This document shows positions 48,255-58,417 of a DNA stretch of 64,000 nt, piece by piece. Source of the DNA: Alentia gelatinosa (taxonomy: Eukaryota; Annelida; Polychaeta; Phyllodocida; Polynoidae). Made by a program: the position numbers and the translations under genes. Position 1 is the first letter of the stretch; every line of letters begins with the position of its first letter. Location: NCBI GenBank assembly GCA_950022655.1, contig OX465590.1:37957218-38021217 (forward strand). Direction: 5' to 3'. A model generated the notes under the pieces. That model did not search any database. It saw only the letters and a list, made by a program, of their open reading frames with translations, and was not told where the DNA came from.

Positions 48255-48676
48255 AATCCCCTCAATTGGCGTACTCACGGATATCTATCATATAGTTCGC
48301 AAGATAAACCAGCCTCTGGGCTGGACAATGCGCAAAGAAATGCAACGCCAGGGCATGATGAACTAATCACAAAATGAACTGATGATTACACTAATGAAAT
48401 TTTAATCAGAACTATACATGTATATTTAAAAAATTATCGATTAACTGTTGATATTCAAATACAATCATTGTATAATAGCATTAACTTGTGACTAATTATA
48501 TACTTATTGAAATTCATAATTAAATTTAAAAGGTTTTACATTATAATTACCATGTTATAGAGTATAACAAGCAACAGAAGACTAAAACAGAAAATGTATA
48601 CAATCAAGTTGCCATAGCAACAAAGCATCAATCTGCTCTCAAAGTATACCTCAGTATTAAGAATTGAAGAAACAGT
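48255..48676. other. no supported gene
   Basis: AT-rich spacer. The minus frame 48536-48757 crosses the hammerhead-like motif and has no domain. Confidence 0.4.
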
Positions 48677-48715
48677 ACACCTGATGAACGCAAAATAACT
48701 GCCGAAACGTTGTGT
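48677..48715 (+). ncRNA. hammerhead-ribozyme-like motif
   Basis: 'acac' - CTGATGA - 16 nt - CGAAACGTT - 'gtgt'. The conserved CUGAUGA and GAAAC boxes are exact and the outer ACAC/GTGT can pair as stem I. Stem II is poor (GCA/TGC at best) and stem III would be a single pair. As I recall, hammerheads with a very short stem III are reported from Penelope-like retroelements. Probably a degenerate copy. Confidence 0.4.
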
Positions 48716-48866
48716 CATTGTAACTAGAAGATAAGTATAAAAATAAAAAACCATCACTAAATATTCTGGAGTTGCTTGGTTTGTGAGAAATATTTAATTG
48801 AAATTGTATAAATTACTCCAGTATCAGCTGAGATAAAGACAGTTCTGTAATAGATCAGAGAAAAGA

Positions 48867-49006
48867 TGCCATTTGGCATGAACGGAAGTACTCACGGGAG
48901 TGCCACTTGGCATAACAAGACATGGGAGTGCAATTTGGCATCACTGGACATAGAGAAAGAGTTAAGGGGGTAGCTCAGTGGCAAGCACCCATACTTAAAG
49001 GGTTAA
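48867..49006. repeat. TTAA-type MITE (MITE-G), partial
   Basis: Three palindromic motifs 'tgccatttggca', 'tgccacttggca' and 'tgcaatttggca', followed by 'gggggtagctcagtgg' and the right end 'cttaaagggttaa'. Parallels 59030-59409 and 14867-14997. Confidence 0.55.
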
Positions 49007-49394
49007 AGAGGCGGTAAACATGAAAACATGGCTTACAGATTTTAGCAGACTTTTTTCTTTCTGAGTTTCTGAAGATAAGTTTTCTAGAGAGGAGTCTACT
49101 GGTTTCCTCTTATTTATCCTTGCAGCACGTTCAGCTGCCTTGTAGCCTGGGCAGTGTTTGACTCCCTGCTGAGGAAAAAGAAAGTGTTGTATTTTGAGTA
49201 TAGCTTTTATTTGTATTCTAGATCAAGGTGTAGCTTTTAATTGCAAATACCAAGGTAAGTATGATATAAATATGAAATGGGTAGAACTTTTGTTATATTT
49301 TTTGTTCCAATGGATTCGATTGAGGATTCTGTGGTTGGAATAAATTAGTGGTGGGTTCAGACGCACACACAGATAACCCTCATTTACCCATACA
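49007..49394. other. no supported gene
   Basis: AT-rich sequence with no domain. Confidence 0.35.
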
Positions 49395-50600
49395 GTAAAA
49401 CCCCTCTTCCGGGACACCCCGCTTTAGGGGTCACCCCGCTTCAGGGGTCAATTTGCTCGGAACGGAAATTTTTCCCTCTATTAAGAGTTTATTTTAACCC
49501 CGCTTTAGGGGACAGTTTTTCGGTACAGAAATGCTTAAAAACCCCGCTTAAAGGGACAGTTTTAAGGGACATCATATCAAAAACACTGAAAATCCTCTGG
49601 GCGGGCGACAGTGAGTGGATATATATATATATTTTTTTAAAAAGATCTTTATTGTAATCAATGTTTGACATTGGTCTTCCATACAATGTTGATCATGCTG
49701 TCGTGGCATAATATAACGTAGTATACAAATCAACAAGTTTAATGATACCTCTTCTAGTTAAATACAATGGGGTTCTTACATAGTTATATACAATATATAC
49801 AGTAAAAGAAATATGAGTATCCGAAGATAAACAGATGAGGTATGGGAGCATGTCTTTTCGGCAGTCCAGACTTACAATTATAGTTGTATTCCCTGTTGTA
49901 TGTTAAACGGAGGAGTTATGTGATTATATGCGAGTACTTCGATGGAAACGGGTTATTGAAAGTTCAAGTCATTGATTCAGCCTAAGGTCTTTTATATAGA
50001 GCTTGGTATGCTTTTTGAAGATTTTTTTTGAGTCGGTCGATTGTATCTTTCGGTCTAGTTTATTCCAGATTTGTGCTGCTGTGTAGAAGTATGATAGTAT
50101 TAGTATGAGTGACTTTCGCACTTGTTGAAGGTAGGGGGTTAGAGGTCCGCTTACAGGTTAGCGGTGGGCGACACAGGGCGGGCTGGGGGCTTTGGAGGTG
50201 CGGTATTCAGTGAGCCGTCGCGGCTCTGGGCGGCTCACGGTCATAGGGCTGCTGACTTCGGGGGGGGGGGGGGGTGGGGGTGGGTGGTGGTTTCATTGAA
50301 CGGGGGTGTACAAAGGAGGGTGTACAAAGAACAAATTTCACATGGGAGGCATATCCATCTTCAACCTCTTTTATCTATTTATTTCTAATATTTTGTACAT
50401 TTATATTCATTTATATTGTATAATTTATATTTATTTGCTTATTTGTTAATGAACCTTTTAACCTAATAACCATCGTTTCCTTTATTTATGTAGGTATTCT
50501 CTATTGTATAACCACTGTCATACTGAAAACCCCGCTTCAGGGGACACCCCGCTTAAGGGGACACCTGGCCCGGAACGGAGGGTGTCCCCTTAAGAACGCT
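49395..50600. repeat. CCCCGCTT-type inverted-repeat element, split by a LINE
   Basis: Left part (49395-49610) starts 'cagtaaaacccctcttccgg' and repeats 'ccccgctttaggggacag'. Right part (50174-50600) has 'ccccgcttcaggggacac' and 'gggtgtccccttaaga'. The CAGT...ACCCC start resembles pogo/Tigger-like ends, from memory. The right end is unclear. The G-rich patch 50164-50330 lies inside. Confidence 0.45.
49611..50165 (-). mobile_element. 5'-truncated LINE fragment
   Basis: The minus frame from about 50127 to a TGA at 49969 reads Tyr-Thr-Ala-Ala-Gln-Ile-Trp-Asn-Lys-Leu, then Lys-Lys-Ile-Phe-Lys-Lys and a terminal Leu-Arg-Leu-Asn-Gln: the LINE ORF2 C-terminus. The 3' UTR has an AATAAA (about 49650) and a T/TA tail at 49620-49637. 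'gggcgaca' at 49603-49610 and 50166-50173 is the likely target duplication. Confidence 0.7.
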
Positions 50601-50699
50601 AATATTAATTTCAGTGAAAGAGCAAAATAATTAAAAAGAAGAAAAATCATAATTTTCCCAATATGAAAAGGAGGTTTTACTCCACAGGATCTGCTTGGA

Positions 50700-50870
50700 G
50701 TTTCACCCCAACACTACATACACCACTTTACATTACGTGTGAACTTGCGAGCTGTCCCACTTAGACATGGCCTACTTGCAAGTTTCACTGACGCTATCGG
50801 CACTTCATACTATGGAGTGGGCTACTTTGAAGTTTCACTGGCCCTATCGGCGGTTGATAGTATGAGTCAG
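50700..50870. repeat. short dispersed repeat (copy 1)
   Basis: Contains 'gtttcactgacgctatcggc' and 'acttcatactatggagtgg' twice in variant form. Related sequence lies at 61689-61860 ('gtttcactgaccctatcggc', 'gcttcatacc'). Confidence 0.6.
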
Positions 50871-51910
50871 TGCGAAGTGCGAAACGGGTTTGTTTCTTTT
50901 TTGAATTTCAGTGTTAATCGCTATTATTTACAGTGTGAAATGTCTGCCAGTGCAAATCGTCTGCCAGTGCAAATCGTATGATAGCCTTTTCCACACGTCT
51001 TTAGCTATAGACTGCTCTGAGACAAGCTGTGTGACAAACTCCAACATATTAAAATGGTGCAACTTTTGCTGGTTGCTAAATTAAAATGAAATTGAAGACT
51101 GTAAGTCGGTGATATGTTTGGTAACCAATGCCTATTCGAATACTGATGAACTGCGTCTCCTGGTGGTGGGGCGTGATGATGCTAAAGTATTGACCATGCA
51201 TATGTAGCCCTGAGGTATACAATGTGCCAGCCAATCAGTACTGCGGACTACTTTCAAGCGCTTCTTGCACGCTCTTCGGAGCTCAAAAGCGACCATTTGA
51301 AAATATGATATGAATGAGAGAATACAAACGGCTGGAAAGGATTCTACCTGCTTCCCTCCTGTGGGTTCCTTTCTGCTGCTGCTATGGAAAATAATAAAGA
51401 GACAATAATGAAAGACTTTTAATAAAGATTAATGTTCCCAACTTTTACACATGTAAAGGTACTGTATTCTACTATATATTTTCACTTCTTATATCAAGAT
51501 ATAACTAGTGTAAATTTTTGGTCACCATACATGGGCATCGATCACAATATGGGAGAATTGGCCACATATACACAGGAACACCCCTACTCACATACACATA
51601 AATATACAGACAGATATACACACACATGCACAGTCAAATACACACACAGATGGACATAAAAGACACTCATACATACAGTGATGAAATTAGATATGTAGAC
51701 AGAAAACATTCATACTCATAGCAATACACATAGAAATATAGACAGAGAGAATTCCAAATACATACATAGAATGATGGATAGAGACACAACTACACACTCA
51801 TAGTGATACACACAGACATATAGACAGAGACACTCTACATTAACTTAAGGCATGCCCACAGACATTGTACTGAAGCAAGCTGTCAAAACGATGCTGTCGT
51901 TTGTTGATAC
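50871..51910. other. no supported gene; cryptic ACA/GACA simple repeats
   Basis: 51560-51835 is a degenerate simple repeat ('acacacagatggacata', 'tagacagaga'). The plus frame 51432-51659 reads this repeat and is not a gene. Confidence 0.5.
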
Positions 51911-52461
51911 TGTAGCGGTTACCCTCTAGTCGTTGAGAGTGTATTACCACTCTCCGCGATCGTCAGTCGACCAGAGGTTCCGAGACTAGTCGCTACCCTG
52001 TACTTACCGTGCCAATACAGGTGGGTTCGGCTTTACCCACTGGAAAAGGGAGGGAGATACAAGATCTACCAACTACCGCTTAACCGCGAATAGAAAACCA
52101 GACTCCGGACAGTTTCAGTTCACCGTTCTTTTATTTCTGGATGGTATACACAATCTATTGGTGCTGCGGGGCACCAACTAGCGCGGGAAGAGATACTGGT
52201 CTCTTCAACGTTGAAAGGTGTTTCAACACAACCTAACCAACTCGTGAGGCTCCAGACGTTCACTCCGTAAAGAGGCACCGTGAGAAGTCCTGTCAACCTG
52301 CTGTGGACTCGACCTTATATAGTGGCCGAGTTACGTAATGCGGGTGAACCCGTAGCATTTGCATACTGCGGGTCCGCTGGCCATACCGCACAGCAGGGAT
52401 CGGCACTCGTGCCACCTAGTTCTAAAGTGAAACAACACTGCTCGACTGCCCGACCCCTACA
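51911..52461 (-). mobile_element. solo LTR
   Basis: Read on minus it starts TGTAGGGGTC and ends ACCGCTACA, the TG...CA ends of an LTR. It has a TATA box ('cactatataagg', + strand about 52314-52323) and downstream an AATAAA (52130-52135), about 190 bp apart as expected for U3-R organisation. The flanks 'atac' and 'ttac' are an imperfect 4-bp duplication. No primer-binding site, gag or pol is adjacent and no second copy is in the window. Confidence 0.65.
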
Positions 52462-53660
52462 TTACTGTGACTCAGTTTTGTCAATCTGAAGATTTGTTGT
52501 TTTTTAACAAAACGGTCAATTTCAATGGGATAAAAAGCTCACAATGGGAATCTACACATATGATTTAGTAAAATACAATGAAGTTTACAAATAAATAAAC
52601 ATTATTTACTTTGTGATCGTTTGTAATCTAGATCGTACTCATAGCCAGCAGTGGGGGCGGGACAACTGACCGAAATCTCAACTGACACAAGACAAGTGAC
52701 ATACACGAAAACAGTGTGTGAGTTGTCTCACTGGTAAGTTGTCTTACCCTTGTGTCGGTCCTTTTATATGGCAAAAACTAAAGCAAACAAGCGTAATAAG
52801 ACTATGAAACTTGGTGAATATGCATATCATACACATAGAAATTATATGCTCAAATATCTTTTAATTTCATTATGTTTTTCCATCTGAAAAATACAATTTT
52901 GTGATGGAAAGTTATCTAAGTTTCAACGATACCCGGGCGGCCGGGGGGGTTGTGTATACATTGGGTACATTTCAGGTGATAACTCTGTGGATATTTAGCA
53001 TAGAAACATCATATAATTACTAATAGATAGCTGTACACACGTGTGAAACAGTCATTGAGTTTACATTTTGATTTACGAAAGGTAAAATGTGAATTTCCCG
53101 TTTTTCGTTACGGAGTTTTCCGCGATTATAGGGGGCCGCACTATTTCCGAAAACGAGACATAACAACAAACTGCTGTGAGAATGTGTTTCTATCACTATC
53201 AGCTATAATGCAGAACAAGTGTATCTAATGTGAGTATTCTGTTATTCAATACCTAATACGGGAAGGTACTGTTAGGGTGGCCCACGAATAGACCTTGTGG
53301 GGCCGTGGCTCACGGTTGACGGGCCGTCGTTGACGGTAGCGCGAATTGACGGGTGGTAGTACAATAGCTAAAAGATAGGCCTAAGTATTAGCTTTCTAAA
53401 GATGTCTTGTTTATGAAAATCGGCCAGTTATTCACCATACAAGAATTTGTCCTTTCCAAATTAGAAAAAGTAGTTTTTTGTAGGATATTAAAAGCTTAGG
53501 ATTAACACGTTGTTGGGTGATAATACAAGTGCGCAAGTTGACAGGAGTTGAATCACTTTGAAACTACTTTGCCAGTGGTCCCAAGAATAATTCAATGTGA
53601 TGAAAAGAATGAAGATGGTATACTTTAGAATGTATATAAAGTTATAATGGTATGTGATTT
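52462..53660. other. no supported gene
   Basis: AT-rich. The plus frame 53043-53228 has no domain. GC-richer patches at 52930-52950 and 53275-53345 show no repeat ends. Confidence 0.4.
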
Positions 53661-53910
53661 AGGGAGTGTTCATTATTTATGGCCGGGGGGGGGGGGGGGT
53701 GTGAGCTATTAGGGGGGGGGGGGCAATTTATATGAGGGTATTTGCGTGGGGGGGGGATTTATTTTGGGGTATTTGCATGGGGGGGGGGGGCAATTTATTT
53801 TGGGGTATTTGCATGGGGGGGGCTTTTTAATTGGGGGTATTTGCGTGGGGGGGGGGGGGCATTTTATTTGGGGGTATTTGCGTGGGGGGGGGGGGGGCGC
53901 ATCAAATTCT
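53661..53910 (+). repeat. G-run array with terminal repeat (left)
   Basis: Begins 'agggagtgttcattatttat' followed by 'ggc', then about eight runs of 8-14 G separated by 'caatttattttggggtattt' and 'gc(a/g)tgg' spacers. Similar to 61371-61628. Minus frames through it read Pro-rich sequence and are artefacts. The G runs are strong candidates for G-quadruplexes. Confidence 0.8.
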
Positions 53911-54233
53911 AGCATTTGCGTGTATCCATGTTTTTTTTTAAAATATTGACTAATGACTAACAATCATCTAGGTAACCATCCTTTTCATGTGAGTGCTAAT
54001 GATTTTGGATAAATTGTAGTGTATCTCGATGATTGTAGAGTTTCAGGGTTAATGAGATTCATTATCTATCAATAAAATGGAGGACAGGCAGATGACACTG
54101 AGAGGAGTAATCAATAAGTAGAGCATGTGTACTGCTATGTATGAAATACTAGATTGATAACCAAACATTCCCATTCACCATGGGCCAATCATTACAGAGA
54201 GATACTTAAAGCAATTCTAACACGTGATTTTTA
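53911..54233. other. no supported gene
   Basis: Flank of the Ngaro element. AT-rich, no domain. Confidence 0.4.
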
Positions 54234-55396
54234 ATGTCTACCTTAATATATACGATAATAAGGTTATATATTTCCTCACCGAATACACCAGAGGGCAACA
54301 CTTTCATCGCCCGTATTCTAACGCTAGGTGGCGCTGGGTGTTACCGCGCCTCCATAGATCCAGCACTGCCGAACCAAGACGGAGTGTTGAGCTTTGTGAA
54401 ATTTTAGAAGAGTCTATACAAGCTATCGCCAACTCCCTGAATCCCAAAGAAAAAGGCACAGGAAAAAGGTCTACAAAGGTCGACGAAAAAGCAAGCACAT
54501 CCAGAGACGGGCAGCCAAGCGCGGTGAAAACCGATCAACAGCGGTCGCGGGTGAGTGACCACGATATTACCTCAGGACAGGACAACAAGGTTGACCCAAA
54601 GACGTCTACGGTGTCCAGTAGACGCAAAAGTATCACAAAAGTTGTCGCTTCAGAAGAGTCCTCAGCTGAGGAGGATGGTGCTAAGGCGACAAGGAAAGTG
54701 AGACGATCTAGTCGCCACGTGCGATCTATATCCAGGAGCAGAAGGGAGTGGTCATCCGAGACGGACTCAACCGGGTCTACTACGGAGACGAGTTCAGAGG
54801 AGGATAAACGACATCGACGTAAATCGAAACACGGATACGGGGCATCGCGAGATGCCAAACGCCGTAGGAAAAGAAAAGAGCGCAAATACGACATAAAACG
54901 CTTTTTAACCAAAGAGGAGCGATCAAAGCAAATGACATTTGAGCTATTGATCAATTTGCTTACCCAACTATCAATGGAACTCATGGAGGATGGTAAAGAT
55001 ATCAAGGGACTTTTGCGGCATATAGCCTTTCTGACGGAAAAGGCAGACACCCGCACGTACACGACAGCTGCCTTGGTAAAATACGACATAGAAGTAAGGA
55101 GAAAGGCAGTAAAAGAGGGCCTTTCAGCCTTCACAGCGGGCGACCAGGAACTTTCTACACGTTTCCTAGGAATGGAGGCAACTCGAGATGTAGCAAGGAA
55201 AAAGGCCCCATCAACGATCAAAAAAGGCCCAACAAAGATCAAAGGAAAGGACGGTAAACCGTTATTATGTATAAGTTATCAGGAAGGGACCTGTACCTTC
55301 AAGAACTGTCGTTATGACCATAGATGCGCGGCATGTGATGCCGAACATCCCAAATGTGAATGCGATGCCTTCAAAAGACTGAAAAGTTCTAAATGA
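54224..55396 (+). CDS. Ngaro ORF1, Gag-like protein
   Basis: Structural protein presumed to package element RNA. The frame opens with a GTG just outside the repeat and has no ATG for about 230 codons, so its real start is unclear (splicing, non-AUG or a shift from the frame at 54234). Residues 60-230 are Ser/Arg/Lys/Glu-rich and disordered. About 235-330 is a helical region (FELLINLL...LMEDGKDIKGLL) as in DIRS-order Gags. Near the end C349, C357, C362 and H366 form a CCCH zinc knuckle, followed by C368, C371, H375, C378 and C380, the second cysteine cluster typical of Ngaro/DIRS Gag. It ends with TGA at 55394 and is in phase with ORF2. Confidence 0.85.
   Translation: MIFNVYLNIYDNKVIYFLTEYTRGQHFHRPYSNARWRWVLPRLHRSSTAEPRRSVELCEILEESIQAIANSLNPKEKGTGKRSTKVDEKASTSRDGQPSAVKTDQQRSRVSDHDITSGQDNKVDPKTSTVSSRRKSITKVVASEESSAEEDGAKATRKVRRSSRHVRSISRSRREWSSETDSTGSTTETSSEEDKRHRRKSKHGYGASRDAKRRRKRKERKYDIKRFLTKEERSKQMTFELLINLLTQLSMELMEDGKDIKGLLRHIAFLTEKADTRTYTTAALVKYDIEVRRKAVKEGLSAFTAGDQELSTRFLGMEATRDVARKKAPSTIKKGPTKIKGKDGKPLLCISYQEGTCTFKNCRYDHRCAACDAEHPKCECDAFKRLKSSK
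54234..54405 (+). repeat. Ngaro split repeat A1
   Basis: Starts 'atgtctaccttaatatatac' and ends 'gctttgtgaaatttt'. Identical to A2 apart from t/a at about 54298 ('ttcatcgccc' vs 'ttcaacgccc'). The 5' part of the gag frame overlaps it, and a second 57-codon open frame from ATG 54234 also runs through it to TAG at 54405-54407. Confidence 0.95.
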
Positions 55397-55537
55397 AATG
55401 AGGTTACACAGGTATCAAAAGACGATGTATCAGAAAACGATTGTCTAGAAAACGAAAGTATATATCAATGTGAAACGAGTTGTAAGGTTGAATATCCAAA
55501 TGTAAGTTTACCAAATCTTTATCGTCAGGACCAGATA

Positions 55538-57475
55538 ATGGATGGTTTTGTTGAAATTGATAAAGATTATCGGATTAAGGAACCCGACAGTAGTAAACAG
55601 GATAGTAGTATAGGAAAATTATGCTTTAGTCACGATGTATCGGCATCTGATCACGGTGTTGGCTCAAAAAATATCGTTCATTTCTGTGAGTGTGAATCTT
55701 GCGATAAAGAACATGGAAATGTGACTATTTGTCATGGTTGTACAACCGATACTTGTAAAAGTGTATCACAAACCGAAAGTTATCGTCTTTGCATTGACGC
55801 AGGTTATGGTTTTCATTACCCCGTTTTCTATTCATGTACAGAGGGCAGTTGTACTTGTTCTTATACTTTTAACGGTGAACAAATACAATTATTACCATGC
55901 AGGTTTGCCTCAGCTATATTATCGTTGGAAGATCCCTCCGATAATGCCTGGTTTGTTTTCTCAGGAATTTGTAGAGGTTTTGATATCTTAGACCCAAGTA
56001 ACCAAACCAGCTACTACCGTGAAAATTATGATTCTATTGAATCGGAACCGTTTTACGGAGAAATGTGTGATAAGATCAAAAAAGAACTCGCAGAAGGAAA
56101 GGTATCAATAGCGAATTCAGTTCCAGAATGTGTGCATTCGTTAGGAGCAGTATCAAAAAAGGATGGCTCGCTCAGACCCATAACAGATTGTAAACGCCCG
56201 GAAGGACTAAGTATCAATGCTAATATGGACTCAACAGTATCACGTTTTAGATTCAAAAACATAGATATGGCAGGGGAGTTGATAACTCCTAATGGTTTCT
56301 GTGGTATATCGGATATAAAGGATGCTTACCGAGCGGTCCATATTTCCCCCTCGCATCGAAAATATCAGGGTTTTTCTTGGTGTTTCCCAGAGGGTGAACG
56401 AATTATTTTTTCTGATAATCGTTTATGTTTTGGATCAAAAAGCAGTCCTTTTATTTTTAACTCGATATCGGACTTCGTGGTAGAATGTATGGTTGGACAA
56501 GGTTACACATGTTGTATAAATTATCTAGACGATTTCTTCGTTACTGGTCCCGACCACAAAAGTACCACAGATACTCAGACGGTTCTAAATAACACTTTAA
56601 ACCTGTTGGGCTTCGAAATCAATCAAAAGAAACTGGTAAAACCGGCCCAAAAGGTGACTTTCCTGGGCATTGATATAGACACTACCAAGATGGAATTTTC
56701 TCTTCCAAAAGAAAAAGTAGATAGAGCCAAAAAGGAAGTTAGCGACTGCTTAACGAAAAAATGGATATCTTACAAGAGTTTTGAACGAACAGTAGGCTAT
56801 CTAGCACATTGCGCAACCATTATCTATGGCGGACGCACATATATGCAAGCCAGTTATGAATTTTTGAAAAAACACAAAAATCATAGACGTTTCATGCTCA
56901 CAGATGAAGTTATCGCTGACTTAAATTGGTGGAAGTCATTTATCGGAATATTCAACGGTAAAACTATGATTGTAAAACAAAAAGAAACAGACTTTCTGGT
57001 TACTGACTCCTCAATGTATGGATTCGGCGCCTTTGTTGATAACGATTTTATGTTTGGATCATGGGATAATAGCACTCCCACATGTAGACACACTGAAAGT
57101 TGCCCAACCATGGACAATTTTGACAATATAATAACAGTTCTTGAACTTTGGCCAATTGTCAAATCTTTTTCCAGATGGTTGAATCGATTTTCAAACAAAG
57201 TGATACACGTCTATACAGACAATACCCAAGTAAAATCGATGTTGCGCTCTGGAAAAAGCGCTAACGTTTCAGCTATGAAATGGCTGAGAGAATTGTATTG
57301 GATGTCAGCTTTATACAATTTCCGTATCGTATCTCATTACATCCATACCACAGATAACATTTTCGCAGATGCATTGTCTCGATTAAACTCTAATTCCCAC
57401 GCTGATATCGCTAGGAAATGTATAAATGATTCCACAATACCATGTTGCTTTTTCAGAACGACAGCTCTACCTTGA
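55538..57475 (+). CDS. Ngaro ORF2, reverse transcriptase/RNase H
   Basis: Makes cDNA from element RNA. ATG at 55538, but the frame is open back to the Gag stop at 55394-55396, so read-through could produce a Gag-Pol. A Cys-rich N-terminal stretch (C50, C52, C55, C65, C68, C73, C85, C100, C105, C107) has no obvious counterpart in what I know of RTs. The RT follows: 'DGSLRPITD' (209-217), motif A ISDIKDAYR (D259), motif B FGSKSSPFIFN (298-308), motif C NYLDD (D331, D332). 'FLGIDID' is at 375-381. RNase H has D490, E536, D561 (YTDN) and D611. The key residues are all intact. Overlaps ORF3 by 50 bp in another frame. Confidence 0.95.
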   Translation: MDGFVEIDKDYRIKEPDSSKQDSSIGKLCFSHDVSASDHGVGSKNIVHFCECESCDKEHGNVTICHGCTTDTCKSVSQTESYRLCIDAGYGFHYPVFYSCTEGSCTCSYTFNGEQIQLLPCRFASAILSLEDPSDNAWFVFSGICRGFDILDPSNQTSYYRENYDSIESEPFYGEMCDKIKKELAEGKVSIANSVPECVHSLGAVSKKDGSLRPITDCKRPEGLSINANMDSTVSRFRFKNIDMAGELITPNGFCGISDIKDAYRAVHISPSHRKYQGFSWCFPEGERIIFSDNRLCFGSKSSPFIFNSISDFVVECMVGQGYTCCINYLDDFFVTGPDHKSTTDTQTVLNNTLNLLGFEINQKKLVKPAQKVTFLGIDIDTTKMEFSLPKEKVDRAKKEVSDCLTKKWISYKSFERTVGYLAHCATIIYGGRTYMQASYEFLKKHKNHRRFMLTDEVIADLNWWKSFIGIFNGKTMIVKQKETDFLVTDSSMYGFGAFVDNDFMFGSWDNSTPTCRHTESCPTMDNFDNIITVLELWPIVKSFSRWLNRFSNKVIHVYTDNTQVKSMLRSGKSANVSAMKWLRELYWMSALYNFRIVSHYIHTTDNIFADALSRLNSNSHADIARKCINDSTIPCCFFRTTALP

Positions 57476-58409
57476 GAAAAAATCTATGGATCTAAAAATG
57501 GCAGGATGGGCAGATTCCACCTGGATCACAAAGAAATCGCAATGGAATCGATTTCTGAACTTTTGCGAGGACTATGAACTATCGCCGTTACCGGCTACTA
57601 CCGATACAGTATGCTTATATATCGCTTATCTGTCAGATTTTCTATCGTACTCCTCTATCACCAATTATATAAGTGCGATATGGTCTTTTCATGAGTTTTT
57701 TGATGTACCTCACCCCCCAAAATCTTCTTATCAAATGAAAATGACCATGAGAGGTCTAAAACGAAAATTGGGCAATAACCCCAAGAGGTCTGAGGTTATT
57801 CTTCCGTCTCAATTGTCATTAATTTATCACAATTTGTGCCTTAAAATTGACCAGGACTTGATTTTCTGGTTTGCAGTGTGCTTATCATTCAGATGTCTAC
57901 TAAGGAAATCGCACGTTACAGCCTCTGTTCATACTTTATTATTTTCTGATCTGAAATTAACAGATTATGGTTTTGTGTTATCAATTAGGTCTTCAAAGAC
58001 CATACAATATAAAGACCAGGTCTTGTATATCCCGGTAGTTCGTTCGAACTCCTGTTTATGTCCAGTATTTATATGGGAAATCATCTCAAAACGATATTTC
58101 CCCTCAAATTCGGATCCTCTGATTCCTAATGGTTTTTCTCCACCCAATTTCTGCGCTTATGATTACAAGGTTTTTTACAAGCGTTTCAAACTAGAATGTA
58201 ACCGAATAGGACTGAGAGGCAAGTTTACCCCTCATAGTCTAAGGAGAAGTGGAGCTACTTTTCTTTCATCCATGGGGATACCACTCCACGAAATTAAAGA
58301 CATGGGCGATTGGCGCTCATGGAGTGTGTTATTGTACCTCAAAGACACTATGGATCACAAAGTGATCAGGGATTATTCGATTGCTAAAGAGTTATCAAAG
58401 TATAGTTAA
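57426..58409 (+). CDS. Ngaro ORF3, tyrosine recombinase
   Basis: 327 residues from ATG 57426. Integrates circular cDNA by strand exchange instead of a DDE integrase. An N-terminal SAM-like core-binding domain (about 20-115: WITKKSQWNRFLNFC...) precedes the catalytic domain. Catalytic positions are R160 (LLRKSHV), K191 (SSKTIQYK), H270-x2-R273 (HSLRRSG), W296 (GDWRSW) and nucleophile Y304 (LLYL). The length is usual for Ngaro recombinases. The start overlaps the RT frame by 50 bp, implying translation by frameshift, reinitiation or a separate mRNA. All catalytic residues are present, so it may be active. Confidence 0.95.
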   Translation: MIPQYHVAFSERQLYLEKKSMDLKMAGWADSTWITKKSQWNRFLNFCEDYELSPLPATTDTVCLYIAYLSDFLSYSSITNYISAIWSFHEFFDVPHPPKSSYQMKMTMRGLKRKLGNNPKRSEVILPSQLSLIYHNLCLKIDQDLIFWFAVCLSFRCLLRKSHVTASVHTLLFSDLKLTDYGFVLSIRSSKTIQYKDQVLYIPVVRSNSCLCPVFIWEIISKRYFPSNSDPLIPNGFSPPNFCAYDYKVFYKRFKLECNRIGLRGKFTPHSLRRSGATFLSSMGIPLHEIKDMGDWRSWSVLLYLKDTMDHKVIRDYSIAKELSKYS

Positions 58410-58417
58410 TGGGCTTG

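Noticed and set aside
48961..49006. tRNA gene with 'gtagctcagtgg'
   Set aside because: Only the box A resemblance is present; no anticodon or T arm, and it belongs to a TTAA MITE end.
53709..53963. Minus frame rich in Pro, Lys and Tyr
   Set aside because: Reads the G-run array on the opposite strand. No initiation context or domain.
54535..55242. 235-codon minus frame
   Set aside because: Shadow of the Ngaro Gag frame; Ser-rich translation with no domain.
57965..58147. Minus frames within the recombinase and RT genes
   Set aside because: Shadows of the intact plus-strand Ngaro genes.
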